Shown here: one piece after another, positions 1 to 12,326 of the stretch
Position numbering within the stretch: the first letter of the stretch is position 1
Layout of the letters: every line of letters begins with the position of its first letter
Origin: Podospora pseudocomata
Taxonomy: Eukaryota > Ascomycota > Sordariomycetes > Sordariales > Podosporaceae
NCBI RefSeq assembly: GCF_035222375.1
Contig: NW_026946366.1
Span: 620,001 to 684,000 of the forward strand
Reading direction: 5' to 3'
Length of the DNA: 64,000 bases
The notes under the pieces: model-generated
What the model was told of the DNA's origin: nothing
Seen by the model: only the letters and a program-made list of their open reading frames with translations
The model's database searches: none
Position numbers and translations under genes: made by a program

Positions 1-1039
1 AGCACTCTGGATTCTGCGCCGTCATTGGACGCCAAGAGACGACGCTTACAGAAATCCGGTAAGGTGTTGAGATGGTGTACATTGCCGACGGTGAGGGCTT
101 CTTCCCTGTTGATGGTGACCACTTGTAAGTCAAACATGGTTGTGAAGCCGGCGCTTGGTTCACCGAATTCAAGCCTCTTCGACGACTACTTCCCGCTCAG
201 CACGGCAGGCTGTGCCGAAAGGCGGCTTGGACCGTCCCTCCGCCCATTGAAATCGCGGTTGACTCCGGAATCTGAAGTAAACTACAGGACGACACACCCT
301 ACCTACCCTGTCAATATCGGGAACAGGTTGTGTTTGTATGGACCTACCCCAGATAACGCTCCCCTTCGATGCTGTTTTGGATCGATCTATTATTAAAAAA
401 ACCGGCTCACTTCAACCTGGTTTAAGCCATCAACCATCCTCTTCCCGAACCCTACAACCCCTTCAACACCTGCCACGTCAACATCAGAATCATGCAAGCG
501 GCAGGATAATAATAATTCTGTAACAGAACAACAGCATAGGTAACGAAAAAGGCGGATATGCACCGATCTACACTGCCATTTGATTGCTACCTTGACCTGC
601 CATTTTTTGGAACTCTCTGACATAACCGAAGAACGTTCTTCCCCACAAAAGGGAACCTGCTGCAATAATGCCTTTCCGGCGGCAGAAGGAGAGTGGCATT
701 CTTCACCGTCTCGGCTTGGCCTTCTACGCAGGGTTGTCTGCCCCATCAATCTGTAACGGGAGGTCCAACCTGGGATCGGAAGGTCAGTTGGATGTTTATG
801 TGTCTTGGCGGGGGATATCTCTGACAATGTATGGGGATATATATATCATATGTGGTGATGTATACAGTACCATACTGTGTTTCTTTAGATGTGGATATTC
901 TTTGGAAAAGACATCATCCCGGTACCGGTATGACCTCAGCAAAGTCCAGTATAGATTCCGGGTCGCTATCAGTCTCAAGTCGGGTCGAGGTTCAACCCTC
1001 TACTACCCAATCCAAGACAGCTCTACCCACCACCACAGC
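1..1039. other. Left edge, no assignable gene
   Basis: No reading frame here resembles a known family. On the minus strand an ATG at about 139 opens a frame that runs off the left edge (starting MFDLQVVTINREEALTVG). On the plus strand two frames at 1-125 also look passably coding, one ending at a TAA just after PVDGDHL. I cannot choose between a gene entering from the left and chance frames. The rest, to the stop of the next gene, is pyrimidine-rich and looks like 3' flanking sequence. Confidence 0.4.
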
Positions 1040-2212
1040 TCACAGCTCCCTCATAACCTCCTCCACAGCCTGCTTAGCCATCCTCTTCCTCTGCTGCTCC
1101 GGCAAACCAGCACTCATATCCCTCACAGCCCGCAACTTGACCATCATCTGCTCCAGGCTCCTGATATCATCATCCCCAATCACTTCCTCCCCTTCCTCCT
1201 CCTTCCCTTTCCCCTCCCCCGTGGTGTCAATCTCCTCCCCAATCTGCTCCCAAATCGCCCTCTTCAACCCTTCAAAATCCTCCCTGTCATAGCCATACCC
1301 CAACCCCTTAGGGTCAAACTCTTTATCGTCATCCTCATCCCCCTCCCCAAAACCCAAACCATCCCCCTCCTCCCCTGGTGCCCCTCCCCCAGACCAATCA
1401 TTAGCCTCCAACGCCTCCCTCACCCTCGCAATCCCCATCCTCTCCCCATACTCATTCCTCTTCCCTTCCTCCTGCTCTCTGCCCTTGGTATAAACCACAA
1501 ACTCCAACCCCGCCTCGGCAGCAACATCCTCCCACTCATCCAACACGTCGTCCTCCCCCATTATGGCCTGCTGGCTAACACCAATAACAAGCCCGACACC
1601 ATCCCACTCCCACCCTCCCAACCCTTCCCTGACCACCTTCCCAACCTCTTTAACCAATCTTTGATGCTCTGTTACTGTTGATGTTGATATGCTGGAAGAC
1701 AAAGAAGGAGAGAGCTCGACAACAATAATAACCCCCCCCAAAACCAGCAACACCTCCTTTGCCTCCTCCGACAAAAACGAACTTGACCATTCCTGCGGAG
1801 AAGAGACAAGATCAAGCCAGATGGGGACAGAGGCGGTGTAGTATTGTGTGGAAAGGGGTAAAAGGTGGGTTGTTCCCGCGAGGGAGGGGGTGTTTTCATC
1901 ATCGGTTGAGTCTGATGGGAGGGGGTGGGATCCGGTGAGTTCTATGAAATGTTAATAACTGTATTGGGGAGTGAGGAGGGAGGAGGAGGGGGTGAGATCT
2001 GATAAACAGGAAAGCATGGATTGGAAAGATATCACCAAAGCACCCCGCAACTATGTGGTTGAGAAAGTAAGGAAATGTAAAATGAACTAACCTTTGATAA
2101 CAGCACTCAACTCCCCAGCTGACTGCGCCAACGACACGGCAAGGATTCGTCTAGGGTGTGGGATTTCCTTGCCGGCTTTCTTCGCGGGGGTCTTTTCGTT
2201 TGGGGCGCTCAT
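1040..2212 (-). CDS. Alpha/gamma-adaptin-binding protein p34 / Irc6-like
   Basis: Two exons, 2092-2212 and 1040-1941, joined across an intron with GTTAGT and a TAG acceptor; the joined product is 340 residues. The start is MSAPNEKTPAKKAGKEIPHP, followed by a strand-like PRRILAVSLAQSAG segment and, after the join, ELTGS. The middle holds an EVLLVLGGVIIVVELSP strand and WDGVGLVIGVSQQ, as expected of the small-GTPase-like fold of this family. The C-terminal half is acidic, then a basic helical tail (QQRKRMAKQAVEEVMREL). Family members (human AAGAB/p34, yeast Irc6) chaperone or bind clathrin adaptor subunits. Assignment rests on overall pattern and organisation, not on a catalytic motif. The 3' end lies beside the unassigned left edge. 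Confidence 0.6.
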
Positions 2213-3059
2213 TTTGCCGGCGTATAGACCAAACTGTTTTCTCTATGATGCTTGGAGTACGAACAATTTGAGCCGTGATGAGAATGAGCGAGTGAGCGAG
2301 TGAGTGGTGATTACTGAGTGAGTGAGAGTGGCAGTTGCAAAAGGGAGCTTTGGCTCATGGTGGGGCAAGCTGAGAGCTCGCCCCAACAATGGCGGGGTAG
2401 GAAGCCCATTCTCATCTCACTGCCCGCTCATACAATGTAAGATCTCAAAACATAAAGACGACAACGAATAGTATTTACGTAGCATAATTCCTCAGTTTAA
2501 TGAGAATATTTCTTCAAGTGTTCGGAAAGAATATCAAACACACAGACATTCGCATATTTTGCTGCCTCTTGGTGGAATCAAAGTGAGACGTGATACCTTC
2601 AGCAACTCAAACAGACGGACAAGCACAAACCGTAACTGGCATCTCTTGACTGTAACAGCAAAATACACATCTATCATGCTCGCTATGCTCTAGTCCTACA
2701 GTCTCAACCCCAAGACCAGCCAGCAAGCAAAAAGCCATACCAATACCATCCATCCCTTCTCCCTCCAATCTTATCATGCAAAGTTATGCTGCCGCTGTTC
2801 TGGACTAGTCATGTCCACAGATGCTCGACAAGACAATACCAATTATCCCCTTTTATTTACAAGAGTTCCAAACACCTCACGTTCCTTGTACCCTTAATTC
2901 CCAAAAAAAAGCAAAAACCACAGCATGCACACAATCCCAGTCCAATGATGGTTACCAACACCCTTCTTTTATTGTGCTTCTAACTTTTCACGCCATGTTC
3001 CTCCTCTTTTGCGCCCCAATTATTCTTCCTTCCTCATATATCATCCTCAGAATAGCTTT
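2213..3059. other. Intergenic, 5' flank of the p34-like gene
   Basis: No gene seen. Between the start of the p34-like gene and the stop of the ABC transporter, both on the minus strand. It contains an imperfect GAGT/GAGC tandem run at about 2284-2330, just upstream of the p34-like ATG, and a pyrimidine- and A-rich stretch at 2700-3000 that probably includes the ABC gene's 3' UTR. Confidence 0.5.
2284..2330. repeat. Imperfect GAGT/GAGC microsatellite
   Basis: Repeated GAGC/GAGT tetramers interrupted by GGTGATTACT, lying about 70-120 bases upstream of the p34-like start codon. Confidence 0.7.
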
Positions 3060-6000
3060 CTAGGCAGTTGACCCACCCGGTTGCTCTGAGTTGGCCGTAG
3101 CAGTGGTTCCGCTTCCGGCCTGGGATCCTGACGATGATGCCACAACCTCCTCCTCGTCATCATCGACATCTACCAGCTGGGTGGTCTTGAATGCCTTCTT
3201 GGCAGCAGCCTGCAGCGAGGTGAAATCACCGCTCATCTCACACATGCTCCTAAAGGTACCGTTGGCCTTCTTCAGGAGCTTGTATGGATGGTCGTATTCG
3301 ACGATCTGACCCTTGTCAAGAACCAAGACCTTGTCATAATCAACGATTGTTTGCAGGCGATGGGCAATCGTAATGATGGTGCTGGTAAGCTCACGAATCG
3401 TGCCTTGGATGGCGGCGTCAGTGGCATAGTCGATCGAGGCAGTGGCCTCGTCCATGACCAACACGCTGGGGTTCTTGAGCAGCGCCCGTGCCAGGCAGAG
3501 AAGCTGACGCTGGCCCTGAGAAAGATTGTTGCCCGACTCGGTGACAGGAGAGGAGAGATCCAGGAAGATGTTCTTGTTCGTGGCCGTGGGCGGCCGTGAT
3601 GGCTCCTCAGAAGCAGCGATAGACTCGACGGCGGTCGTGGCGGGAGGGATAGGTGCAGAACCAAGAGCCATCTCGTCAGGGCCGATGAGCTGTACACGGC
3701 GGAGGGCAGCAAAGATCTCGGTATCAGTGTACGAGTCAAACGGATCCAAGTTGGTTCGAATGGTTCCCATAAAGAGTGTGGGCTCCTGGGGCACAATGGT
3801 GATACCCTCACGCAGATCGCGCAAACCAACCTGACCAATGTCCACACCGTCAATCAAGATTTTACCCTCATCGGCTTCCAAGGCGCGGAAGATGGCCAGT
3901 GTGAGTGAACTCTTGCCAGCTCCGGTTCTTCCGACAATGCCAATCTTCTCACGCGCTTCGATCTTGAACGTGAGGTTGCGCAGAACGGGATCCAGCTCCT
4001 TGCGGTACCGAGTGGAATAGTTGATGAACTCGACGGACCCCTGAGCGGGCCAGTTCTTGTCTGGGCGGTTCTTCTCCACGATGGCCTCGGCTTCCTGCTC
4101 CACATCCAGGTACTCCTTGATACGCTCGACTGAGTTCATGTTTTGCTCGTTCATAGCATAAAGACGCACCAGCCAAAGGATATTGTCAGCAAAACCAATA
4201 GCATAGCTCAGCGAGATACCAGCAGACCCTGGATCGACCTTGCCAAGGCTGATGATAACAAATACACCGGCGAAGAATGCAACAAAGTCGCCCAGCAGAT
4301 CAGTTCTGAAGGCGAGCCATCTGTTAGCGGCCCAAAGATAGATGAATGGACGCAACTGCTTGTTGATTCTGGCAAGGTTGTCTCTGATGAAGCGGCGCTC
4401 GTCACCGTAGGCCCGAATGGTTGTGACACCGCTCAGTGTCTCTCCAAACTGCTGGAACAGCGGGCTTCTTTCGACGGATTCCAAACGCTTCAGGTCCCGC
4501 GATGAGTGGAGGTAGAACTGGCCGAGGAAAACGTAGGCAGCCGTGATGAACACTCCCGGAATCAAGAACGCTGGGGTGATGTAGGCAATCAAAACAACAG
4601 TGACAGTAATACCGAGAAGACAAGCCATGACGCCAATAGCGATAGGAGCCACTTCCTGATCCACAGCTTCCAGATCCTTGCTGAATCGGTTCATGATCTG
4701 ACCCAGAGGGGTAACATCAAAGAACTTGAACCTTGCTCCGGTCACCGCCTTCATCAAACGATCATGAAGCTTCCAGGAGGCAGTCAGAGAGCCAAAGAAG
4801 ATCCAAAGATCCCTCACAAGCGCCGCACAGGCACCAGCACCTCCAATCAGTGCCAGTACAGTTAAGTAGTAGATGACATCAACATCCTTATTGTCGGCAG
4901 CCGAGAACGTCGTGCTATCGCCCTTGACGTAGTTAGCAATCGAAGCAAAATACGTCGGCGACAAGGTCTGGGCTGAATAGCTGTAAGAGCTCATGCTGAA
5001 CCGGGCGGAAGCGGTCTCGTTGAGGGTGTACTGGTTAGCCCATTCCTTGATCCACAGGTTGGAAGCAACACCGGAAAGTTGTTGCGCCGAGAAGACAAGG
5101 CCAGCCAAGAGCCAGAAACCCCAGCCACCCATGGAACCAAGGTACAGCTTCATCACAGGCCACTTGACCGCACCAACAGCCTTGGTCTCTTCCAGGGCAT
5201 CCTGCTTCTTGGGCTCCTTCTTGGGCGACTTTGGCTTGCTCTTTTGTGAACTTCTGTCAGCTTCGTTAAGCAGGGTATCGCCACTCTCCTCTCCAACACT
5301 GGATGGGACACGAGAGGGAACACGAGACACGTGGGCAGATCCTGCGGTAGACTTGGGAATAGCATCTTCTCCGAGCTTGCCCGCTTCGATCAGCTCCTTG
5401 GGGGTACCCTGGCCTGTGACACGGCCGTTGCTCATGGTCAAGACAAAGTCGGCAGGCGGGACGCAGAGAGGGATGTTGTGTGAGACGAGAATGCAGGTGC
5501 GATGTGCCATCAGAGGTCCCATGATGCAGTTGGTAAAGATCCACTGGGCAGTATGAGAATCAACAGCGCTCAGGCAGTCATCCAAAAGCAGGTGCTTCGA
5601 GTTCGAGTAGACGGCACGGGCAAGCGAGATACGCTGTTTCTGACCGCCCGAAAGGGTGATGCCCTTCTCGCCCACCAAAGTCTCATCACCGTTGTCGAGG
5701 ATCTCCAGGTCGTGTTCCAAGGCACAGGCCACAATAACGTCGCGATATCTCTCCTCATCGAATGGGGCAGAGAAGAGAATGTTCTCCTTGATGCTAGCGT
5801 TCACAAGCCAAGCCTGCTGGGCGACGTAGGCGCATGTCTCAGCAAGACCGGTTTCGGGATCCGGACGAACGTCTTCACGGCTGCGACCACCGGGAAGAAG
5901 AACACGGCCATTCATGATGGTCATCTCGCCAAGCAAGGCCATCAACAGCGAAGTCTTGCCACAGCCCGTAGGCCCGGTGATGACATTGAGCTTGCCAATT

Positions 6001-8265
6001 TTAAAGTCAACATCGAGGTCGAGCAGGCGGAACGCCATAGATCCATCGTCTTGCACAGTGGACTTGCTACCCCAGATGAAAGTGGCGTTTCTGAAGCCGA
6101 TGGCTTTCTCTCCGTTCTCGTCAATGTTGTCTTCACCCAGCTGCTCAAACTTCTCAGTCTCCTCCTCGGAGAGAAACTCCTCAATACGATCAATAGAGAC
6201 CTTTGACTCCTGAACGTGGGCGATCATGTCACCAAGCTGATCGAGGGGGTACCGGAGAAGCATGAACAGAGAAATGGCGGTAAAGGCGACGGAGGGATAC
6301 AGAGGCTTCTTCTCGATGACGGTGTAGACAAAGAACGAGAAGAAAGTGATCAAGATGGGGACGGTGTTCCAGACGGCCACCGCAGCAGCCCAAAGCATGA
6401 ACCTCTTGCGCAAAGCCTGTAGCTCAGCTTTCCTCTTCTCGTCAACGATCTTGGCGAAACGATGCTCCCAGGCAAAGTACTTGATGATGCGGATATTTTG
6501 CAGGACCTCGTTGGTCGTATGGATACGCTTGTCCGTGGCGCTCATGATCTTCTTCTGGGTCTTGTTGAAGCCCTTGCCGAAGGCAATGTTGATTGGGAGA
6601 AGCAGAGCCATGACAATGAAGCCCGGGATGGCACTTAGACCCATGACCTGGTAGAGAAGAAGAATGGACACGATCAGCTGAGTAGGAGCAGACGCGACCA
6701 GGAAGTGCAAGTAGGCCGTGACCTCAGACACCTTGAAACTGTCAACCGACATCAAGTTGATGATGGTGCCGTTGTTGGCCTGCTCGTCAGCGTCGGCAGC
6801 CTTGGCGTCCTTCTTGGAAGCATCAGCCTCCTCGTTTACGGTAGCCTGGCTGTCCTTCTTCCCGAGCCCCAACAGCCTCTTGGCCTTGGAGATGATGCCG
6901 TCCGTCTTTGGGGTCTCGTCCTTCTTCTTGTCAGCCCCAAGCGCGGAATCTTTGCCCGCAGCTGCCTTTCTCCGTAATGCCTTGGCATAAATCTCGCCGA
7001 CCAGGATAGCTCGAATATTGATGCAAATCTTGCGGCCAATCCACAAGGCCTGCGCATCTCCAACAGACCGGATGATGTCCGTGACAGGAAGTAAAATAAC
7101 ATAGAGCCACAGGACGTTCCTGGGTGCTTCGGTTGGATTCTCGACGTATTCCAAAATGGCCTTGAGAAGAAGAGTGGGCGCAAACGTGAAGACACCAGAC
7201 ACGATGGCCCAGGCAGCCTGGGCAAAAAGCATCCCCTTGAAGAACTTGACCAAATGGAAGGCCAGCGAGGTGGTCTTCTTGGCTTGGCGATAAGCAGCGA
7301 GAATGGCAGCGGCCTTGTCCCTAGGAAGTAGATTCCAGACTCGTTTGAGCTCTAGTGGTTCTTTCCAGCCATCCCACACGATCGAGTCGACCCAGGAGAA
7401 GGTGTAGTGCGAGAACAGCGAAGCCAGGTTTTCACGACCGGGCGGAATGCCATCTTCCCACTCCAGAAGCACCGTTTTGTTGCCCTTCCGGGTGCTGATA
7501 GCCATACCAAAAAGAACAGAGGTCAAGGCAAACTCGGTCATCACCAGAACCTGCGTCATCTGAGAGACCGTGTGAATCAAGACTGATCGGAAGAGAACCA
7601 GGGCGAAGAGCCACTGGCAGCTGTAGATGGCGGCCGTGTGATTCCACAACCTCGGGACCCGCCATTGGGTATTTCCCAGAAAAAGTCGGAGAGTTGCAAG
7701 GAGCAGGACGTAGACCCAGACGGTCAGGCCAGCAATACCAGCCAGGCCGTTCTTGACCTCGACGTCGTACAACAATCCAATCATATTGACAGCGACCAGG
7801 CCTGCAATAGCAAGCTCCTCCACGACCACAGAGAGAGTCTGCCCGGGTGGTGTATCAGCTTGCACGATGGATCCCTTGGTTGTGGTTTTGACCAGCGCAA
7901 GCCGGCCGCCATTGATGACCAGACCCTCATCGTCGTCGCTTTCGAGTGTTGGCTCTTCATCGACCGGGAGGTCTGTGTGGTTCGGAGGCGAAATCGGAGT
8001 GACGCCATTGGTGAGAGGTTCGTATCCTCGGCGTCGTTTTAACCTGACGGCGCGGAAAGTGTTGTACAGAGCGAGCTGGAGAAACGAGATTCCTATTACG
8101 ATTAAGGGCAGCAAGACACTAAGATAGCTGCAGGTTGAAGCGAGCGAGACTGTCAGCGATTATTCTTTTTTGACGGAGTGCAACAGTAGGGACCTACTCC
8201 TGCTTGAAGCATTGTGTAAAATCGTCGGTCCGCCATATGGGCCACGAGCACGCGGCGAAAGCCAT
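3060..8265 (-). CDS. ABCC-family (MRP-type) full ABC transporter
   Basis: Two exons, 8198-8265 and 3060-8127, give 1,711 residues; the join turns FKQ|D YLSVLLPL into a continuous first membrane segment. Order: an N-terminal TMD0 with about five hydrophobic segments (residues 25-230), TMD1, NBD1 with Walker A GPTGCGKTS (near 740), signature LSGGQKQR (near 850) and Walker B LLLDD (near 869), a basic linker, TMD2, and NBD2 with GRTGAGKSS (near 1424), LSQGQRQ (near 1562) and VLVMDE (near 1580). NBD1 has Asp where NBD2 has the catalytic Glu, the usual ABCC asymmetry, so NBD2 is probably the main hydrolytic site. NBD2 carries a Pro/Ala/Thr-rich insert before its signature, as in Ybt1/Vmr1-like fungal members. 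A role in vacuolar or plasma-membrane export of conjugates is family inference; the substrate cannot be read. Confidence 0.93.
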
Positions 8266-9502
8266 TTCGGCCGCGTTGTCGTGGCGCAACCACGAAATTG
8301 TAATGTTGGTGACTGTCTCGGATACGTGTGTCTGTCGTTCGTCAATTGGAACCAGACGTCGGTGTTGCGCGGGGGAAGACGTCTGGGAAAACGTCGTTGA
8401 TTGGTGGTGGACGGGAAGAAAACAAGAAAATGGGAAATGCTTTCCCTCTGAGATCGCCAGCAATGGGGAAAAGTGAGAATCCTGGACGGGTCCAGCGGCG
8501 GTTTAAACGCTGGAACTGGAACTGGAACTTCGTTGTCATTTGGCACTAGTCTGGTGGGGTTGGTCTGGGGTGGTCCTGGAAAAAGGCAGCTGCAATGGTA
8601 AGCAAAACTACCTATCTTCCACTATCTCCCACACACAGCGCATGTACTGTATCTGTCCGCTTCCGCGAGTATAGCTATATCTTGGAGAGGTATGCCGACG
8701 ACGCACGGGAGCACGCAAAGGAACTTGAGCCATCCACCACGGCGGGAGGGGTCATAGGTTCGTAGCCGGGCCGGGAATGTATTTCATGGGCGGGAGATCT
8801 ATACGCCCACCTACTGAGTGATGAGAGAGGGGTCCTGAGCAACAGTCCCGACGGGTTTCAGCAAAAGAAACCTCACCGGCCTTCTGACTGCCGATAAATA
8901 GGATAGCAATATCATGGTGGTCTGTGGCATCAAAGGCCGTTTTCTGTCGCACTTGCAGCCTTCTTCGATGATCCAGAAGCTGAGCCAGGTGGGGAGCTTA
9001 CCAAATGAGGGCCATCGATGATGTCAGATGTTCCCTGCAACCCAGCAGAGGTTCCCGCCGAGCCGAGTCAAGGCCCTTGTCTTTTTTTCTTTGCCGTAGA
9101 ATTTTAGGATTACACAAAGTATTGTGCGACCATTGGTGCTACATCTCGTGCTCTGCTCTGTGAGTCTGAACATATAGATACGACTACCTAGGCGGTGACA
9201 TGACTGTTCGGCCTAGGAGCTGCTTACACATGCACATAGATGCTTGGTGCTTACACCCTGCCTAATGCGACTCCGTCCGCCAACCAGCAACCCCTGGTGG
9301 TCGCAGCACGAAGCTTTGCGCTAGGAAGGCCACCTGCATCCGCTGGTGGGGCCGCAAACGTCGAGAAGCTCGATTTTTCATCCGTTCAGCCAGCGTTTTG
9401 CACTTTGCCAGAGCCTCCGTTACACACAAGACTCGAGAAAGGTCTGATATATAATATATGAGCTATAACATCAAATTATCTCGGTACCCTCACCGTTGCT
9501 TC
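8266..9502. other. Intergenic, 5' flank of the ABC transporter
   Basis: No gene seen. Short frames occur (for example plus 9240-9461) but have no start context, family resemblance or splice pattern. The ABC transporter frame stays open upstream of its chosen ATG as far as 8463, so a longer N-terminus is possible, but the ATG at 8265 leads straight into the TMD0. Confidence 0.5.
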
Positions 9503-9751
9503 TCAGTACAGAGGTATCATGCGAACAAATGTACATGCAACATCGTCTCCCGTCCGCGCAAAAAGAATACCCATCCAATCGACCGCGAGGTACTTGCATA
9601 TGAGCCTCTCAACGATCTCATCATGATCCTTCTCACCAACCTCATCCTCTTTTTCAAACGGATCTCGTTCGCCGACATGATCCTTCTCACCGCCGTACTT
9701 CTTTTTCTCATAGTAATCCTGCTCAAGGCCATCACTTTTCCTAAGCTCTTC
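9503..9751 (-). pseudogene. Possible relic of a highly charged protein
   Basis: An 83-codon minus-strand frame bounded by TAA upstream and TGA downstream has no early ATG. It reads as Lys/Glu/Asp-rich protein with the partly repeated motif GEKDH (GGEKDHVGERDPFEKED, then VGEKDHDEIVERL). The composition is more protein-like than the other frames here, but no family is recognised, and a chance frame within purine-rich DNA is a real alternative. Confidence 0.25.
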
Positions 9752-10129
9752 ATCTTACGTTTCTTTTCCCTTCTTCTCCTAGCCACAAGGAGAGGGACAG
9801 ATAAAACCAGCGACCGACGACAGAAATGGCTGCAGATGGGAGCTCAAGACTGGGTGGTGGATGTCTGTTGCTTCGAAATTCAACAAGTTCGAAATTCAGG
9901 TTGAGAAAGTGAGAAGATTGGGAAAGTGAGATTGAGAAAGTGAGAGCGAAGAGTGCCTTGGATATGTGCGAGGAACAACCATTTAAACCTTCCTTCCTGA
10001 AAAACTTTAAAAACAGTTGAAGGTCATGTTCGAAACTCTTTTCAGGGCCTAAATACGAGACGCCACGTTGAAACACACTAAGGGAGACCATGGCGTAACC
10101 ACACAACACCCCTCCGGACTGTAGCTTAT

Positions 10130-10500
10130 GCTAAATGTGCCTACTTACTATCTTTAAAAGTCTTTAAACTGCACTGAAACACCTCTCGACCGTTTTAGAA
10201 GGCGTATTGACATACTTTCACGACGTCGTCACTCTCATCACAGGCCTCTCAAATCTTTTGAAAGGCCTATAGACTAGGTACCTACTATCCTTCATGACCT
10301 ATAAATTATCTGTTAAGGTTTTGAAAGATAATTACTACGCCTCTCTACTTTCTTTCAATACCTTCCAACTATCTTTTCAACACATAGTATATATTTTAAG
10401 GTCTTCATATACCATTCGGAGGCATATTCACTATCTTTTAAGACATATTAATTCTGTTTTGAAGCCGTGATTCCAATTTGTAATCTCTATTATTTTGTCC
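10130..10500. repeat. AT-rich block with degenerate ACTATCTTT repeats
   Basis: An AT-rich stretch carrying at least four related copies of ACTATCYTT (near 10147, 10283, 10369 and 10430), several followed by AAGG/CTTCATA-like sequence, plus TTTTGAAAG near 10253 and 10317. Spacing is irregular, so this is a decayed repeat rather than a clean tandem array. A 14-base piece, TTTGAAAGATAATT, recurs at about 12058. Confidence 0.4.
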
Positions 10501-10505
10501 ACGAC
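10486..10505 (+). repeat. 20-base direct repeat, left copy
   Basis: TCTATTATTTTGTCCACGAC matches 14128-14147 at 19 of 20 positions in the same orientation. The two copies lie outside the pair of decayed kinase-like genes. Confidence 0.6.
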
Positions 10506-10657
10506 GTATCTATTGCCAGCCGTCACGGTGGGTTCTTTCCACATTGTTGTGTTCAAAATAGGGTCACAAACTGAGGAGGAAAAGATTGTGGTGCTTCTCA
10601 GGCTACGTATGCTGCCAAAAGTCCCCCCAATTTATCCCCACTACCCATGGCTCCATC

Positions 10658-11591
10658 CTACCTGCCGTCACGATCTAAGCATGATTCACCCTCCTCATCA
10701 GAGCTCCCTACGTCATTCAGCTCAAGCAACTGACCCGCCTCCTGCTCAGCCACAGACTTCCGACCTAGCTTTTCAAGAAGTCACAAAATTTCTTCGCTTC
10801 TATTCGTGTGATCCTCGAGGTCAACAAAATGCCTCGAAAAAGGACGGCACCGTAGTCGTTGTAATAGTTCTCAAGCAACCACAATCCTGCCCCCTCAGGA
10901 TTCTCCAGCCATGACCGCGGCACCATCGGTCATACGTTCGAAATATGGCTTTCTGAAAATTGATTACAATGGCAGTGCCGTCCTTTTTGATGGGAACGCC
11001 GTGGGGCTGAAGTTCACGATGGTCGATTTGACACCACCACCAGAGCTCGTTGTATGCGTCTATCACGCAGTCCGGTTCTATACCATCATCCGCTTTTCGG
11101 CACTCCATATTCCAACTGACTGGATAGTACGCGCTGTCATAGATCTTGGCGATATATTCTTGGGGCGTTCCCTCGCCCGGAAGCTGGACGCTGCCGGCAA
11201 CTACGATGGGCCCATTATACTCATCATCGTCGAGGGGAAGATGGGGGTTTCGGCGTTGAAGACTGAGAAGGTCTGCATATGAGTGGTCCTCTTCGTAGTC
11301 CTCTTCGTAAGGCCAGTCCTTGGGACCCAGATCGTCTTGGCAACCGTGAACACCAACTCCTCGCTATCAGGAGGACACGTCTCGAGTGGGGGATTTTCCG
11401 CAGCAAATTGTAGTTGAGCCCCTCTCGTGTGAGGAAAGTGGCGACCGTAGTTGTTCACCTCCCTGGCCCATTTTCCACAGTAGGCATACCCATACGCCTC
11501 TCCAAACGGACTTGGAAGTACATGTGAGTTGATGCGAAGAGTCGTGCCGTTTGGTGTAAGGGTGTTCTTCTGGATCCTGCTTTTGCTCCAT
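10658..11591 (-). pseudogene. Decayed copy A: N-domain plus kinase-like protein
   Basis: Reading across frames recovers one broken gene. From the ATG at 11591 (MEQKQDPEEHPYT) a frameshift near 11555 leads to the N-domain (NGTTLRINSHVLPSPFGEAY ... ENPPLET ... TVAKT). A further shift leads to an acidic linker (GPKDWPYEEDYEED), then the start of the kinase-like region (HLPLDDDEYNGPIVVAGSVQ, EYIAKIYDSAYYPVS). About 85 residues present in copy B are then missing: GIEPDCV joins directly to IDAYNELWWW near 11060-11075. DHRELQPHGVPIKKDGTAIV and INFQKA follow, then a second loss brings in PRSWLENPEGAGLWLLENYY. An in-frame TGA and further shifts precede LGRKSVAEQEAGQLLE. No product can be made from this as it stands. 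Confidence 0.75.
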
Positions 11592-12326
11592 GTTGAATTT
11601 CTTGTTAAGGCTCAGATGGTGATAGAATTAAGGGGAATAAAGCTGGGGTGTACGCAGCAGGGAGCAAAGGAAAAAACATAGCTGCAGGTACCTGGCTAAA
11701 GCCACAAACACCTCAAAACTCTAAACCTCCATTCAAATCCCCTCTGGAATCTTTGATGGCGTATGGCTGCAGAGTGGCTTCGACTGGACTCCGCAGTTTT
11801 ACTTACCCATCACACAGCGTAATCGAGGGCAAATGCATTCGTGGTAGTCGCGCGAGCAGCCGGAGCTTAAAATGAGTCAAGACCGTGACGACATGCTTCG
11901 ATAACCAGGCTGCCAAGTAGCCTTGTGAAGGTCACTGCTTCGAGGGGCCCATGAGTACGAGGTGTGGCATCGACACATGGAACTGATCTTCTTCGTGAGC
12001 AAGCGAGGCAGCAGCGCAAGCAAACCGAAGTGTCTGGTGAAAATTTAAAATCGGGGTTTGAAAGATAATTCATAAGGAGGCTTCCCTAGAATCAAAGTTT
12101 CGGTTAAGTAAAATGGCAACGCCTCCCGCTCCTTGAGAACGGCATCCTGACTCAGCATTTTTTCAACGCCTTTCAGATGCGGCGTCCTAAGGTGATAGCT
12201 TGACGGTCGGAAAGAAAGCCGGAAGAAAACAAAGTTCTATTGGGTCTTGCAGGGAAGTCTCCGGTATACATGAGTCTCTCAGTTACCAAAATTCTCTTCC
12301 TCATTTTTCTCTCTTTGTTCACCGTA
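11592..12326. other. Spacer between decayed copies A and B
   Basis: No gene seen. AT-rich in places; contains TTTGAAAGATAATT at about 12058-12071, shared with the AT-rich block near 10320. Confidence 0.5.

Larger units (their letters stand above)
9752..10657. other. Gene-free stretch with AT-rich block
   Basis: No gene seen. It includes a short repeated TTGAGAAAGTGAGA motif around 9900-9945 and the AT-rich block described separately at about 10130-10500. Confidence 0.5.

Noticed and set aside
393-827. 144-codon minus-strand frame
   Set aside because: Cys/Arg/Ser-biased, no family pattern, and no splice link to a neighbour.
668-1681. 337-codon plus-strand frame rich in Pro/Leu
   Set aside because: Antisense of the acidic p34-like exon; composition is the complement of Glu/Asp codons.
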